A DNA stretch of 64,000 nt from Klebsiella quasivariicola (GTDB taxonomy: Bacteria > Pseudomonadota > Gammaproteobacteria > Enterobacterales > Enterobacteriaceae): NCBI RefSeq assembly GCF_002269255.1, contig NZ_CP022823.1, forward strand, positions 3,038,001-3,102,000, read 5' to 3'. A program made the position numbers and the translations under genes. How positions within the stretch are numbered: the first letter of the stretch is position 1; each line of letters starts with the position of its first letter. The notes beneath the pieces were generated by a model. That model was not told the origin of the DNA. It did not search any database and saw only the letters and a program-made list of their open reading frames with translations. Below are positions 1 through 9,587 of the stretch, one piece after another.

Positions 1-512
1 TCACCCGTCCGGAACAATTAATGTTCAGCCAGTTTTTACTCGGCTTCGGCAGCGCCTTCTTTCTGGCCCCGGCGATGCTCGCCGGGATTGGCGGCGTGTT
101 TGCCGACCCGCGCAACCTGGTCAGCTTCTCGGTGCTGTTCGGCATGAGCCAGAACATTGGCGGCCTGCTCGGCTCGGCGATCCTCGGCACCTTTCAGACC
201 TGGCGGGAGAAATTCCATTCCAGCCAGCTGGCGGACCAGATAACCACCCTGAATCCGCTGATCGTCGAGCGGTTGCAGCAGTACAGCCAGATGTATCAGA
301 GCCAGATTGGCGACAGTGCGCTGCTCAACGTTCAGGCCACCACCCTGCTGCAAAACGCCGCGACGCTGCAGGCCAATATTCTCGCCTGGAATGACACCTA
401 TCTGCTGACGGCGGCGATCTCCGCCGGGACATTAGTGTGGGTGTTCTGGCGCTTAATTCGCTTACGTCTGACCGCCCGTATCGCCTTAAAACGCGCCACC
501 GGCAGCAAATAA
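1..512 (+). CDS. MFS drug:H+ antiporter (DHA2/EmrB-like), C-terminal part
   Basis: The gene is cut by the left window edge: the frame is open from base 3 without a stop, so the Met at 21 is not the start. About 169 C-terminal residues are visible. They include a glycine/alanine-rich membrane stretch (GFGSAFFLAPAM), a second segment with an SxNxGG-type motif (MSQNIGGLLGSAILG), a long soluble loop with many Gln/Leu residues, and a final membrane helix (YLLTAAISAGTLVWVFW) before a basic tail. This is how 14-helix DHA2 transporters end. The EmrA-like adaptor begins 28 bases downstream, followed by an outer-membrane channel, so the protein is probably the inner-membrane pump of a tripartite exporter. 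The substrate is unknown. Confidence 0.8.
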   Translation, partial: TRPEQLMFSQFLLGFGSAFFLAPAMLAGIGGVFADPRNLVSFSVLFGMSQNIGGLLGSAILGTFQTWREKFHSSQLADQITTLNPLIVERLQQYSQMYQSQIGDSALLNVQATTLLQNAATLQANILAWNDTYLLTAAISAGTLVWVFWRLIRLRLTARIALKRATGSK

Positions 513-540
513 TTATCATCATTTCATCTCTGGAGTCGTT

Positions 541-1626
541 ATGAGTCAGCAGGATGCGGCCAAACAACAGGCCAACACCCGGAACAACATTCGTGTGGTC
601 TCCATTTTTACCGCCGCGGCGATAGGCCTCGTCGGCGTGCTGGTGATCCTCTACGCCTGGCAACTGCCGCCGTTCACCCGGCATAGCCAGTTCACTGACA
701 ACGCCTATGTGCGCGGCCAGACCACCTTTATCAGCCCCCAGGTCAACGGCTACATCACCGCCGTCAACGTCAAAGATTTCGCGATTGTTGAGCCGGGCGA
801 GGTGCTGTTCCAGATAGACGACCGCATCTATAAGCAGCGGGTGCATCAGGCCCAGGCCACCCTGGCGATGAAGGAGGCGGCGCTGCGCAACAATCTGCAG
901 CAACGCAAAAGCGCCGAGGCGACGATAGCGAAAAACGAAGCCGCGCTGCAAAACGCCCGCGCGCAGAATCAGAAAATCCAGGCCGATTTAAAACGGGTGC
1001 AGGAGTTAACTGCCGACGGTTCGTTGTCGATCCGCGAACGCGATTCAGCACGCGCCAGCGCAGCCCAGGGGGCGGCGGATATTGAGCAGGCGAAAGCGGC
1101 GCTGGAGATGTCGCGCCAGGACCGTGAATCGACCATCGTCAATCGCGATTCGCTGGAGGCCGACGTCGCCAGCGCCAAAGCGGCGCTTGAGCTGGCGCAG
1201 ATCGACCTGCAAAACACGCAGATCATCGCCCCCACCGGCGGCCAGCTGGGGCAGATCTCAGTGCGTCTTGGCGCTTACGTCAGCGCCGGAACCCACCTGA
1301 CCTCGCTGGTTCCGCCGCAGCACTGGGTGATCGCCAACCTGAAAGAGACCCAGCTGGCCGAGGTGCGTATCGGCCAGCCGGTCACCTTCACCGTCGACGC
1401 GCTCAACGGCGAGCGTTTCCACGGCAAGGTGCAGAGCATCTCCCCGGCGACCGGGGTGGAATTTAGCGCCATCTCTCCGGACAATGCCACCGGTAACTTC
1501 GTCAAGATCGCCCAGCGCATCCCGGTGCGCATTACGGTCAACGACGGGCAGAACAACAGCGAACGCCTGCGACCGGGGATGTCGGTGCAGGTAACCATTG
1601 ATACCCGCGCGGAGAAACAGCCATGA
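541..1626 (+). CDS. HlyD/EmrA-family periplasmic adaptor subunit
   Basis: 361 residues, the usual size for EmrA-type membrane fusion proteins. One N-terminal membrane anchor (about residues 20-42) follows a short cytoplasmic tail. Next come a lipoyl-like half motif (FISPQVNGYITAVNVKD, about 62-78), a long Ala/Gln/Lys-rich coiled-coil hairpin (about 95-215), the second lipoyl half (IIAPTGGQLGQISVRLG) and a beta-barrel domain. The start has a GGAG-type ribosome site (tctggagtcgtt) just upstream. The stop overlaps the start of the channel gene by four bases (ATGA), so the two are translationally coupled. Its job is to bridge the MFS pump and the outer-membrane channel across the periplasm. Related to EmrA, AaeA and YibH; which one is closest cannot be decided by eye. 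Confidence 0.87.
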   Translation: MSQQDAAKQQANTRNNIRVVSIFTAAAIGLVGVLVILYAWQLPPFTRHSQFTDNAYVRGQTTFISPQVNGYITAVNVKDFAIVEPGEVLFQIDDRIYKQRVHQAQATLAMKEAALRNNLQQRKSAEATIAKNEAALQNARAQNQKIQADLKRVQELTADGSLSIRERDSARASAAQGAADIEQAKAALEMSRQDRESTIVNRDSLEADVASAKAALELAQIDLQNTQIIAPTGGQLGQISVRLGAYVSAGTHLTSLVPPQHWVIANLKETQLAEVRIGQPVTFTVDALNGERFHGKVQSISPATGVEFSAISPDNATGNFVKIAQRIPVRITVNDGQNNSERLRPGMSVQVTIDTRAEKQP

Positions 1627-2993
1627 TCCGCCCGCTCACCCTTGCTGTCGTCCTGGCACTGGTCGGCTGCCAATCCGCCGACGTGCAGCGCGCGCAACCG
1701 ACCCTGACCATTCCTGCCGCCTGGCGGGCCGACGTTGGCCCGGCGAGCCCGGTGGAAGGCGTATGGTGGCGCAATTTTCATGACAGCACGCTCAATCAGT
1801 ATGTTGATCAGGCGCTGCGCTATAACAGCGATGTGCTGATCGCCCGTGAGCGAGTGAATGAGTATCAGGCGCGCGCTTACGCCGCCGACAGCAGTCTGTT
1901 TCCGTCACTGGACGCCAGCCTGACCGGCACCCGCGCCCGGGCGCAGTCCGCCGCCACCGGTCTGCCGATCCACAGCACACTGTATAAGGGCGGCCTGACC
2001 GCCAGCTATGATGTCGATATCTGGGGAGCGAACCGCAGCGCGGCCAGCGCCGCCGGGGCCAGCCTCGAGGCGCAGAAAGCCGCCGCCGCCGCGGCCAATT
2101 TGAGCGTCGCCAGCTCGGTGGCCGTTGGCTATGTCACGCTGCTGTCGCTGGATGAGCAGTTGCGGGTGACCCAGCAGACGCTGAAATCACGGGAAGACGC
2201 CTGGCGCCTGGCGAAACGCCAGTTTGAAACCGGATATACCTCGCGCCTTGAGCTGATGCAGGCAGATTCGGAGCTGCGCGCAACGCGCGCCCAGATCCCG
2301 CCGCTACAGCACCAGATAGCCCAGCAGGAAAATGCCCTCAGCGTGCTGCTCGGTGATAACCCCGGCGCGGTAAAACGCGGCGAATTTGCCCAGCTCACGC
2401 CGCTGAGGCTGCCGTCGCAGCTGCCGTCCACCTTACTCAACCGCCGCCCGGATATCGTACAGGCCCAGCGTCAGCTGGTGGCCGCCGATGCCACGCTGGC
2501 GTCATCGCAGGCGCAGCTGCTGCCTTCCCTCAACCTCACCGCCACCGGCAGCCTGCAGGATCGCACGCTGCCGGATCTGCTGGATAACCCGCTGCGGCTG
2601 TGGAGCGTGGGCGGCAGTATTCTGGCGCCGCTGCTAAACCGCCAGGCGTTAAATGCCCAGGTGGATGTTTCCATGGCGCAACGCAACCAGGCGCTCTACA
2701 GTTATGAGAAAGCAGTGCGCGGCGCGTTCAAAGAGGTCAATGACAGCCTGGATGCCATCAGTCGCTACAGCGAACAGTTAAACGAGCTTCAGGAACAAGA
2801 GACCGTTGCCCAGGAAACCTTACGTATTGCGCAAAACCGCTACCGCAACGGCTACTCTTCGTATCTGGAGGTGCTTGATGCCCAGCGAACGCTGTTCTCC
2901 ACCCAGCTTAGCGTGGTGCAGGTGAAAAATAACCTGTTGCTGGCGCAGATCGATCTGTATCGGGCGCTGGGAGGCGGCTGGTTGAACGCGTGA
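1623..2993 (+). CDS. NodT/TolC-family outer-membrane efflux lipoprotein
   Basis: 456 residues with a lipoprotein signal: basic N-terminus, hydrophobic stretch, and a lipobox ending LVGC with the lipidated Cys at residue 16. The body shows the two-fold repeated TolC-family helical pattern. Family-typical stretches are VEGVWWRNFHDSTLNQ near the N-terminus, LLNRRPDIVQAQRQLVAADA in the middle and RYRNGYSSYLEVLDAQRTL near the C-terminus. It would form the outer-membrane exit duct for the pump encoded just upstream. It overlaps the adaptor gene by four bases and overlaps the longest possible reading frame of the downstream methyltransferase. Confidence 0.9.
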   Translation: MIRPLTLAVVLALVGCQSADVQRAQPTLTIPAAWRADVGPASPVEGVWWRNFHDSTLNQYVDQALRYNSDVLIARERVNEYQARAYAADSSLFPSLDASLTGTRARAQSAATGLPIHSTLYKGGLTASYDVDIWGANRSAASAAGASLEAQKAAAAAANLSVASSVAVGYVTLLSLDEQLRVTQQTLKSREDAWRLAKRQFETGYTSRLELMQADSELRATRAQIPPLQHQIAQQENALSVLLGDNPGAVKRGEFAQLTPLRLPSQLPSTLLNRRPDIVQAQRQLVAADATLASSQAQLLPSLNLTATGSLQDRTLPDLLDNPLRLWSVGGSILAPLLNRQALNAQVDVSMAQRNQALYSYEKAVRGAFKEVNDSLDAISRYSEQLNELQEQETVAQETLRIAQNRYRNGYSSYLEVLDAQRTLFSTQLSVVQVKNNLLLAQIDLYRALGGGWLNA

Positions 2994-3091
2994 CGCACGC
3001 GAAACCTCAACCAGGGAGAGAGCGGAAACCCATATTCAGGCCGGGACAGCCTCGCGCCACCCGGCCACCACTACCACCAGGGAGTCAACCA

Positions 3092-3751
3092 ATGCAACAC
3101 CAGTGGTCTGCAGTCGATAATTTCATGATTTCTTCGCTTATTCCTGACGATGACGTACTGAGTCAGGTACTGGAAAACAACAAACGCGCCGGGCTACCTG
3201 AACACGATGTTGCGGCCAATCAGGGGCAACTTCTGGCGCTGTTGGTGCGTATAACGCAGGCGCAGCGGATCCTGGAGATTGGTACCCTCGGCGCCTATAG
3301 CACCATCTGGATGGCGCGCGCGCTGCCCGCCGACGGCAAATTGATCACCCTTGAGGCCGATCCCACCCATGCCGGGGTGGCGCGCCAGAATATCCGCCTC
3401 GCGGGGCTAAACGATCGTATTGAACTCATTGAAGGGCCAGCGCTGAACACGCTGGAAAATTTCGCGGATGTGCAGCCGTTCGACCTGATCTTTATTGATG
3501 CCGATAAACCAAATAATCCTCACTATCTGGAGTGGGCGCTGCACTATTCGCGCCCCGGAACGTTGATCGTGGGCGATAACGTGGTGCGCGATGGCGAAGT
3601 GATTAACGGGCAAAGCGAGGATGCGCGCGTGCAGGGCGTGCGCCGGTTTATCGAAATGATCGGGGATAACCCGCGGCTCACCGCCACCGCGCTGCAGACG
3701 GTGGGCATTAAGGGATGGGATGGGTTTACGCTGGCGCGGGTGAATGGATGA
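3092..3751 (+). CDS. Class I SAM-dependent O-methyltransferase (COMT-like)
   Basis: 219 residues from the ATG at 3092, chosen over the earlier in-frame ATG region at 2990 because an AGGGAG ribosome site lies 7 bases upstream and the extra 34 residues are low-complexity and Pro/Arg rich. The SAM-binding motif I is visible (LEIGTLGAYSTIWMA), followed by the acidic LITLEAD end of strand 2 and the metal-binding IDADKPNN motif. This is the pattern of metal-dependent catechol/caffeoyl-CoA O-methyltransferases. It lies about 100 bases after the efflux channel gene on the same strand, probably in the same transcript. That could mean the operon handles a phenolic compound both by methylation and by export; this is inference from context only. 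Confidence 0.85.
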   Translation: MQHQWSAVDNFMISSLIPDDDVLSQVLENNKRAGLPEHDVAANQGQLLALLVRITQAQRILEIGTLGAYSTIWMARALPADGKLITLEADPTHAGVARQNIRLAGLNDRIELIEGPALNTLENFADVQPFDLIFIDADKPNNPHYLEWALHYSRPGTLIVGDNVVRDGEVINGQSEDARVQGVRRFIEMIGDNPRLTATALQTVGIKGWDGFTLARVNG

Positions 3752-3780
3752 GCGCTGGGCGGCCTGACGCCCTCCCCCGA

Positions 3781-3801
3781 CCCTCTCCCCCAGGGAGAGG
3801 G
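3781..3801. terminator. Perfect 9-bp inverted repeat, terminator-like intergenic repeat
   Basis: CCCTCTCCC at 3781-3789 and GGGAGAGGG at 3793-3801 form a perfect stem with a three-base loop, preceded by another C-rich run. It sits between convergent genes. No T-run follows, so it may be an intergenic repeat of the type scattered in enterobacteria rather than a strong intrinsic terminator. Confidence 0.5.
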
Positions 3802-3850
3802 AGAACCCCCGCGCCGAGACGCGTCACCCGCGGCAGGTTACCGCGAACGA

Positions 3851-4642
3851 TCATTGGGGATAATAGGTATAGCTATAATGCAGAGACTCTTCGCTTTTTC
3901 CGCCGTATCCTTCATGTTCACTATATTCTCCGCTACAGTTCCCCGCGGGATCCCAGCCTAAGCAGCGGGACTGGTATTTGGTACGATAAGTGGTGGTTCT
4001 ATCCTCGGATAGCCAACGTCCTTTTTCATCCCAACGCAGCGTCGAGGTGGAATCCGAGTCGGAGATACCGCTTAAATGCCCTGCCACGTAGCGATAATTG
4101 ACAGACAGCATAGCCATCAGGCCGCCATTGACCGTTTTACGCACCAGCTGGTGCCGCTCGTCATAGTGATAGGTGGTCGTGCTCAGGAGCTTTGATGATT
4201 GCTGGGTGGTGGACACATTTTCGGAGCGCACAATCCGTCCCAGATTATCGGTATAGAACTGCTCGCGCATGACCATTTTTCTGATATTCCCGTTCACATT
4301 TCGGGTCTGCCTGATATATTCCCGTACCCATCCTTTATCATTATGCCAGCGGACATTATCTCTGACTATCGTTGAGTCATTCGCGGTATTAAAGGTTTTT
4401 GCTCTCTCATAACTTACCAGCCGACGGCACTGGGAAAAACGCAGCGTGCCTGCGTCGTTATTTTGCTTACCGTCAATTTGCACGCTTTGCACATCGCCGT
4501 TCAAAGGAGAAAGATAAGTGAGAATAAAAAAATTGGCATCATTAATGGCACGCTGTGCTTCATCGCAGGGCGAAGAGTCAGAAAACGGTTTACATGCCGC
4601 GACAAGAACAATGGCGGGGAGTAGCATTAGCGGTTTATACAT
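3851..4642 (-). CDS. Hypothetical lipoprotein with YD-like repeat strands
   Basis: 263 residues. The N-terminus is a clear lipoprotein signal (MYKPLMLLPAIVLVAAC, Cys at 17). The mature part is rich in Tyr, Arg, Asp and Thr, with short beta-strand motifs such as TYHYDERHQLVRK, LGRIVRSENV and LRWDEKGRWLSE that resemble the YD/RHS-type repeat periodicity. I do not recognise the family. Two Cys pairs (CDEAQR...CRRL and CLGWDPAGNC) could form disulfides in the periplasm. It lies 124 bases from a second lipoprotein on the same strand, and both are lower in GC than their neighbours, which hints at horizontal acquisition. Confidence 0.7.
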   Translation of the reverse strand: MYKPLMLLPAIVLVAACKPFSDSSPCDEAQRAINDANFFILTYLSPLNGDVQSVQIDGKQNNDAGTLRFSQCRRLVSYERAKTFNTANDSTIVRDNVRWHNDKGWVREYIRQTRNVNGNIRKMVMREQFYTDNLGRIVRSENVSTTQQSSKLLSTTTYHYDERHQLVRKTVNGGLMAMLSVNYRYVAGHLSGISDSDSTSTLRWDEKGRWLSEDRTTTYRTKYQSRCLGWDPAGNCSGEYSEHEGYGGKSEESLHYSYTYYPQ

Positions 4643-4766
4643 ATCATCTCGTATTAAAAGGTGGTAAATAACGTCGCGGACGGGGGCGATGACAAATCAC
4701 AGGATGTCTTGCCACCGCCGCAGTGACATCGTATTACACGGCGTATTCGGCTGTTCATCTGAATTA

Positions 4767-5444
4767 TTATCGCCAGTCATAGATGGCAAGCGCGAGCAGT
4801 TGAAAAGGCGATGTGACAATATCAACAACAACGGCCACCGGATAAAGGACGCGGGCCGCTGACAGGCCATTCTTTTTATAGAAGGTCACCGGGTAGGGCT
4901 GTTCAAAATAGCGAATAGCGCGGTTGTCCGGGATTTTGCCTTTCTTCTGGATCGTACCCTGCAACGCGTTAACAGGCAGATAACAAGGCCCGGTATTCAC
5001 CCCGTAGCCATAGCATTCGAAGCCATTTTTCGCGAGAACATCGCGCGTCGTTTCATCTATTATTCGCTGCCCATAGCGAAACCGGATATTACCTGAAAAT
5101 TCGCTACGTGTTTTCCCCATCATAAAACTCTTCAGATCGGTGATCTTTAGCTCAGGCAAATAATTTTCTTTCAATAGATAAATTTTCGTAATTTTTTCCC
5201 CGCCGCGCTGTAGCGGGTAATCAAAGCGTTCACCAATAAATGCAACTGTGCTGTTTGCTTTCCCATCCTGGCTCAATGTGATCCCGACGAGGCTATCATT
5301 CGCATATACGTTAACTTGTGATTCCTGACCTCGGATATATTCCTTAAGACAAAGCGTGCTGCATCCTGTTATCCCTAAAATCATTACCACACAACATGTC
5401 ACTTTAATGAATAATAAATATTTTTTATATATCGAGTTAGTCAT
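4767..5444 (-). CDS. Hypothetical lipoprotein
   Basis: 225 residues from the ATG at 5444; a GGAG site five bases upstream supports this start over the GTG at 5450. The N-terminus (MTNSIYKKYLLFIKVTC...) runs into a lipobox ending LGITGC. The C-terminal PVAVVVDIVTSPFQLLALAIYDWR resembles the ends of small enterobacterial lipoproteins of the YceK/YidQ sort, but the body is longer and I do not recognise it. Composition is AT-rich and AGA/ATA codons appear. Co-oriented with the lipoprotein gene downstream and possibly co-transcribed with it. Confidence 0.7.
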   Translation of the reverse strand: MTNSIYKKYLLFIKVTCCVVMILGITGCSTLCLKEYIRGQESQVNVYANDSLVGITLSQDGKANSTVAFIGERFDYPLQRGGEKITKIYLLKENYLPELKITDLKSFMMGKTRSEFSGNIRFRYGQRIIDETTRDVLAKNGFECYGYGVNTGPCYLPVNALQGTIQKKGKIPDNRAIRYFEQPYPVTFYKKNGLSAARVLYPVAVVVDIVTSPFQLLALAIYDWR

Positions 5445-5644
5445 CAACACTCCGTGTCCTGTTTGACTCTTTGCGAAAGGCTAAAAATACGCGAACAAAG
5501 CAGGTTACCCAAGCCACCTTCCCGATTTTCAGATTCCATTAATTCTATGACCGCGAGAAACCCTGCGGGTAACGTCAGGTACGGGGAATTGACCGCCAGG
5601 GCAGGCTTATTCGCGGCGGCGGGGAACTGTCTCCCTTCAGCAGA

Positions 5645-5666
5645 CCCGGCAACACGGTGCCGCCGG
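5645..5666 (-). terminator. Hairpin downstream of hrpA
   Basis: CCCGGC and GCCGGG arms bracket a short loop about 20 bases after the hrpA stop (TAG followed directly by TAA). No long T-run, so only a weak terminator candidate. The remainder of 5445-5684 shows no supported gene. Confidence 0.35.
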
Positions 5667-5684
5667 GCCTGAGGAAGGATGTTA

Positions 5685-8600
5685 CTACGGCGTAATCTGC
5701 TCCATCGCCTGCAGCACACGCTTGTCCGAGATAGGATACGGGGTGCCCAGCTGCTGGGCGAAGAAGCTCACCCGTAGCTCCTCGATCATCCAGCGGATCT
5801 CCCGGACATCGTCGTCCTCACGGCGGTTCGGCGGCAGCTTATTCAGCCACTGCTGCCACGCCTGCTGCACGCTCTCCACCTTCAGCATCTGCGCGCGATC
5901 GCGGTGCGGATCGATAGCCATCTTCTCGAGACGCTTTTCAATCGCCTGCAGATAGCGCAGCGTATCGCCAAGACGGCGGAAACCGTTGCCGGTGACAAAA
6001 CCGCGATACACCAGACCCGCCATCTGCGCTTTGATATCCGACAGCCCCAGCGCCATGGTCATATCCACGCGGCCTTTCAGCCGTTTGTTGATATTGAACA
6101 CCGCGGTGAGGATCTGCTCGACCTGTTTGGCGATCTCCACCACCGTGTCGTTGAGCTCGGCTCGCACTTTATCGTGCAATTGACTGAAGCCCTCTTCCGT
6201 CCACACCGGACCACCCGCCTCGTCGATAAGCTTATCCACGCCGCAGGAGATGCAGTCGTCAATCAGATCCAGCACTTTGCCGTACGGGTTAAAGTAGAGC
6301 CCAAGCTTGGCTTTGTTCGGCAGTTTCTCGTGCAGATACTTAATCGGCGACGGGATGTTGAGCAGCAGCAGGCGACGCAGACCGCGCCACATGGCCTGCT
6401 GCTGTTCCTGTGGATTATCAAACAGCTTGATGGCCACGCTGTCGCGCTCATCCACCAGCGCCGGCCAGGCTTTCACCTTATAGTTGCCGCGTTTCTGTTC
6501 GTAACTTTCCGCCAGCGTGCCAAAGCTCCAGATATGCAGCCCGCTCTGCTCAATGCCGTCATCGGCCACCGCCGACAGCGTCTCCTGAACTTTGCCCTTC
6601 AGCGCGTCTTTTAACGCCTGCAGCGAGCGCCCTTCCTGCAGCTTCTTGTTTTTATCATCCACCACCCGGAAAGTGATTTTCAGGTGATCGGGCACCTGAT
6701 CCCACTGCCAGGCCTCGCGGTCGATGGTCACGCCGGTCATCTTACGCAGCTCGCGCTCCAGCGAATCGAGCAGCGGCAGCTCGAGCGGCGTCGCCCGTCC
6801 GAGAAACGCTTCCGCATAGTTGGGAGCCGGGACGAAATTGCGCCGCACCGGCTTCGGCAGCGATTTTATCAGCGCGATGATCAGCTCGCGACGCAGGCCA
6901 GGGATCTGCCATTCAAAGCCGGCCTCTTCCACCTGGTTGAGCAGCGGCAGCGGAATATGCACCGTCACCCCGTCGGCATCAGCGCCTGGTTCAAACTGGT
7001 AGCTAAGCCGCAGCTTGAGGTTGCCCTGATGCCAGAAGTTCGGATAGTCCAGCTTGCTGACCTGCTCCGCCCCTTCCTTGATCAGCATACTTTTCTCAAA
7101 GTTGAGCAGATCCGGGGTTTCGCGGCTGGCCTGCTTCCACCAGGCATCAAAATGACGGGCGGAGATGACGTCGTGACTGATGCGCTGGTCGTAGAACTCG
7201 AACATTGTCTCGTCATCCACCAGGATATCGCGACGGCGCGATTTATGCTCCAGCTCTTCGATTTCCGCCCGCAGCTTCAGGTTTTCGCGGAAGAAAGCGT
7301 GACGTGTCTGCCAGTCACCCTCCACCAGCGCGTGGCGGATAAACAGCTCCCGACACAGCGCGGGGTCGATCTGGCTGTAGTTGACCTTGCGTGCGCCAAC
7401 GATCGGCAGGCCGTAGACGGTGACCTTTTCCGTCGCCATCACCGCACCCTGCGCCCGCTCCCAGTGCGGTTCACTGTACGAGCGCTTGATCAGGTGCTGC
7501 GCTACCGGCTCCACCCACTCCGGCTCAATGCGGGCGGCGATGCGCCCCCACAGCCGGCTGGTCTCCACCAGCTCGGCCACCATCGTCCACTTCGGCGGCT
7601 TTTTAAACAGGCCGGAGCCCGGAAAAATGGAGAAGCGGGCGTTGCGCGCGCCGGTAAACTCCTGCTTATCGGCATCCTTCATCCCGATGTGCGACAGCAA
7701 ACCGGTCAGCAGCGCAGTATGGATCTCGCGGTATTCCGCCGGCTCGCTGTTGACTGGCAGGCCAAGCTCTTTCACCACCTGGCGCAGCTGGGTGTAGATA
7801 TCCTGCCACTCGCGCACGCGCAGATAGTTAAGAAAATCGACCCGGCACTGGCGGCGAAACTGATTCGACGACAGCGCCTTCTGCTGCTCGCCAAGGTAGT
7901 TCCACAGATTGACGAAGGCGAGAAAATCGGACTCTTTATCGTGGAAGCGGCGGTGCTTCTCGTCAGAGGCCTGCTGCTTGTCCATCGGCCGCTCGCGCGG
8001 GTCCTGAATCGACAGCGCGGAGGTGATGATCATCGCTTCCCGCACGCAGCCGTGCTTCTGTGCCTCCAGCACCATGCGCGCCAGACGCGGGTCCACCGGC
8101 AGCTGGCTGAGCTGGCGGCCCATCGGCGTCAGCTTATAGGCGGTGGCCTGCTCATCGGTGGTGATGGCGCCCAACTCTTCCAGCAGACGCACGCCGTCCT
8201 GGATATTGCGCTTATCCGGCGCTTCAACAAACGGGAAGGCGGCGATATCGCCTAAGCCCAGGGCGGTCATCTGCAGAATGACCGACGCCAGGTTGGTACG
8301 CAGTATTTCCGGGTCGGTAAACTCCGGGCGCGACAGGAAATCGTCTTCCGAATAAAGACGAATACAGATCCCTTCCGAGACGCGGCCGCAGCGGCCCTTA
8401 CGCTGGTTGGCGGACGCCTGGGAAACCGGCTCGATCGGCAGGCGCTGCACCTTGGTGCGGTAGCTGTAGCGGCTGATACGCGCGGTACCGGGATCGATAA
8501 CGTATTTAATCCCCGGTACGGTCAGCGAGGTTTCCGCCACGTTGGTCGCCAGCACGATGCGTCGGCCGCTGTGCGGCTGGAAGACGCGGTTCTGCTCGCT

Positions 8601-9587
8601 GTTGGACAGGCGGGCGTACAGCGGCAGCACTTCGGTATGGCGCAGATCCAGCTTATTCAGCGCATCAGCGGTATCGCGGATTTCCCGCTCCCCGCTCATA
8701 AAGATCAGAATATCGCCGGGCCCTTCGCGCCCCAGTTCGTCAACCGCATCAAAAATCGCCTGTAACTGATCGCGCTCGGTGTCGTCCGCCTCTTCCACTA
8801 TCGGCCGGTAGCGGACTTCCACCGGGTAAGTTCGCCCGGAGACTTCGATAATGGGCGCATTATTGAAATGCTTTGAGAAGCGTTCCGGGTCGATGGTCGC
8901 CGAAGTAATGATGATTTTCAGGTCCGGGCGACGCGGCAGGAGCTCTTTCAGATAGCCGAGCAGAAAATCGATGTTCAGGCTGCGCTCGTGCGCTTCATCG
9001 ATAATGATGGTGTCGTACTGCATCAGCAGGCGATCCTGCTGGATCTCGGCCAGCAGGATACCGTCGGTCATCAGCTTGACCATAGTGTTGTCGCTGACGT
9101 GATCGCTAAAGCGGACTTTATAGCCGATACAGCCGCCCGGCTCCGTTTGCAGCTCTTCGGCAATGCGGTTGGCGACGGTTCGCGCCGCCAGGCGACGCGG
9201 CTGGGTATGACCGATCAGCCCTTTCAGCCCGCGCCCCAGCTCCATGCAGATTTTAGGCAACTGGGTGGTTTTGCCCGAACCGGTCTCCCCGGCGACGATC
9301 ACCACCTGGTGGTCACGCACCGCCTCGAGAATTTCTTGTTTTTTCTGGCTAACCGGCAGGTTTTCCGGATAGGTAATCGCCGGGCGCGCCGCTTCGCGCA
9401 GCAGGACTTTACCGGCTGCCTGGCTTATCTCCTGCGCCATCTCCTGCAGAATGGCCTGTTGCGATTCAGGATTTTTAACCTTCTTCACACCGTGCAGACG
9501 GCGGGCAAAGCGCGTCTTATCGCGCAGCATCAGGCCGTCGAGCTGTTGATAAAGCTGGGAGAAGGTGATTTTTTGTTGTTCTGTCAT
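5685..9587 (-). CDS. hrpA: ATP-dependent RNA helicase HrpA (DEAH box)
   Basis: 1300 residues, the same length as E. coli HrpA. Walker A is GETGSGKT at residues 100-107, the DEAH motif at 197-200, the SAT motif (ITSATIDPERFSKHF) follows, and motif VI is QRKGRCGRVSEG. The helicase-associated domains and the long HrpA-specific C-terminal region (DUF3418) complete the chain. HrpA acts in the cytoplasm on structured RNA, being linked in E. coli to mRNA processing and rescue of stalled or collided ribosomes. The gene ends with the tandem stop TAG-TAA. Transcribed alone, divergently from azoR. Confidence 0.97.
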   Translation of the reverse strand: MTEQQKITFSQLYQQLDGLMLRDKTRFARRLHGVKKVKNPESQQAILQEMAQEISQAAGKVLLREAARPAITYPENLPVSQKKQEILEAVRDHQVVIVAGETGSGKTTQLPKICMELGRGLKGLIGHTQPRRLAARTVANRIAEELQTEPGGCIGYKVRFSDHVSDNTMVKLMTDGILLAEIQQDRLLMQYDTIIIDEAHERSLNIDFLLGYLKELLPRRPDLKIIITSATIDPERFSKHFNNAPIIEVSGRTYPVEVRYRPIVEEADDTERDQLQAIFDAVDELGREGPGDILIFMSGEREIRDTADALNKLDLRHTEVLPLYARLSNSEQNRVFQPHSGRRIVLATNVAETSLTVPGIKYVIDPGTARISRYSYRTKVQRLPIEPVSQASANQRKGRCGRVSEGICIRLYSEDDFLSRPEFTDPEILRTNLASVILQMTALGLGDIAAFPFVEAPDKRNIQDGVRLLEELGAITTDEQATAYKLTPMGRQLSQLPVDPRLARMVLEAQKHGCVREAMIITSALSIQDPRERPMDKQQASDEKHRRFHDKESDFLAFVNLWNYLGEQQKALSSNQFRRQCRVDFLNYLRVREWQDIYTQLRQVVKELGLPVNSEPAEYREIHTALLTGLLSHIGMKDADKQEFTGARNARFSIFPGSGLFKKPPKWTMVAELVETSRLWGRIAARIEPEWVEPVAQHLIKRSYSEPHWERAQGAVMATEKVTVYGLPIVGARKVNYSQIDPALCRELFIRHALVEGDWQTRHAFFRENLKLRAEIEELEHKSRRRDILVDDETMFEFYDQRISHDVISARHFDAWWKQASRETPDLLNFEKSMLIKEGAEQVSKLDYPNFWHQGNLKLRLSYQFEPGADADGVTVHIPLPLLNQVEEAGFEWQIPGLRRELIIALIKSLPKPVRRNFVPAPNYAEAFLGRATPLELPLLDSLERELRKMTGVTIDREAWQWDQVPDHLKITFRVVDDKNKKLQEGRSLQALKDALKGKVQETLSAVADDGIEQSGLHIWSFGTLAESYEQKRGNYKVKAWPALVDERDSVAIKLFDNPQEQQQAMWRGLRRLLLLNIPSPIKYLHEKLPNKAKLGLYFNPYGKVLDLIDDCISCGVDKLIDEAGGPVWTEEGFSQLHDKVRAELNDTVVEIAKQVEQILTAVFNINKRLKGRVDMTMALGLSDIKAQMAGLVYRGFVTGNGFRRLGDTLRYLQAIEKRLEKMAIDPHRDRAQMLKVESVQQAWQQWLNKLPPNRREDDDVREIRWMIEELRVSFFAQQLGTPYPISDKRVLQAMEQITP

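Noticed and set aside
6684..8255. 523-codon open frame on the plus strand within hrpA
   Set aside because: Exact antisense shadow of the well-conserved hrpA reading frame; composition (Arg/His/Leu/Gln-rich) is typical of shadows in GC-rich DNA.
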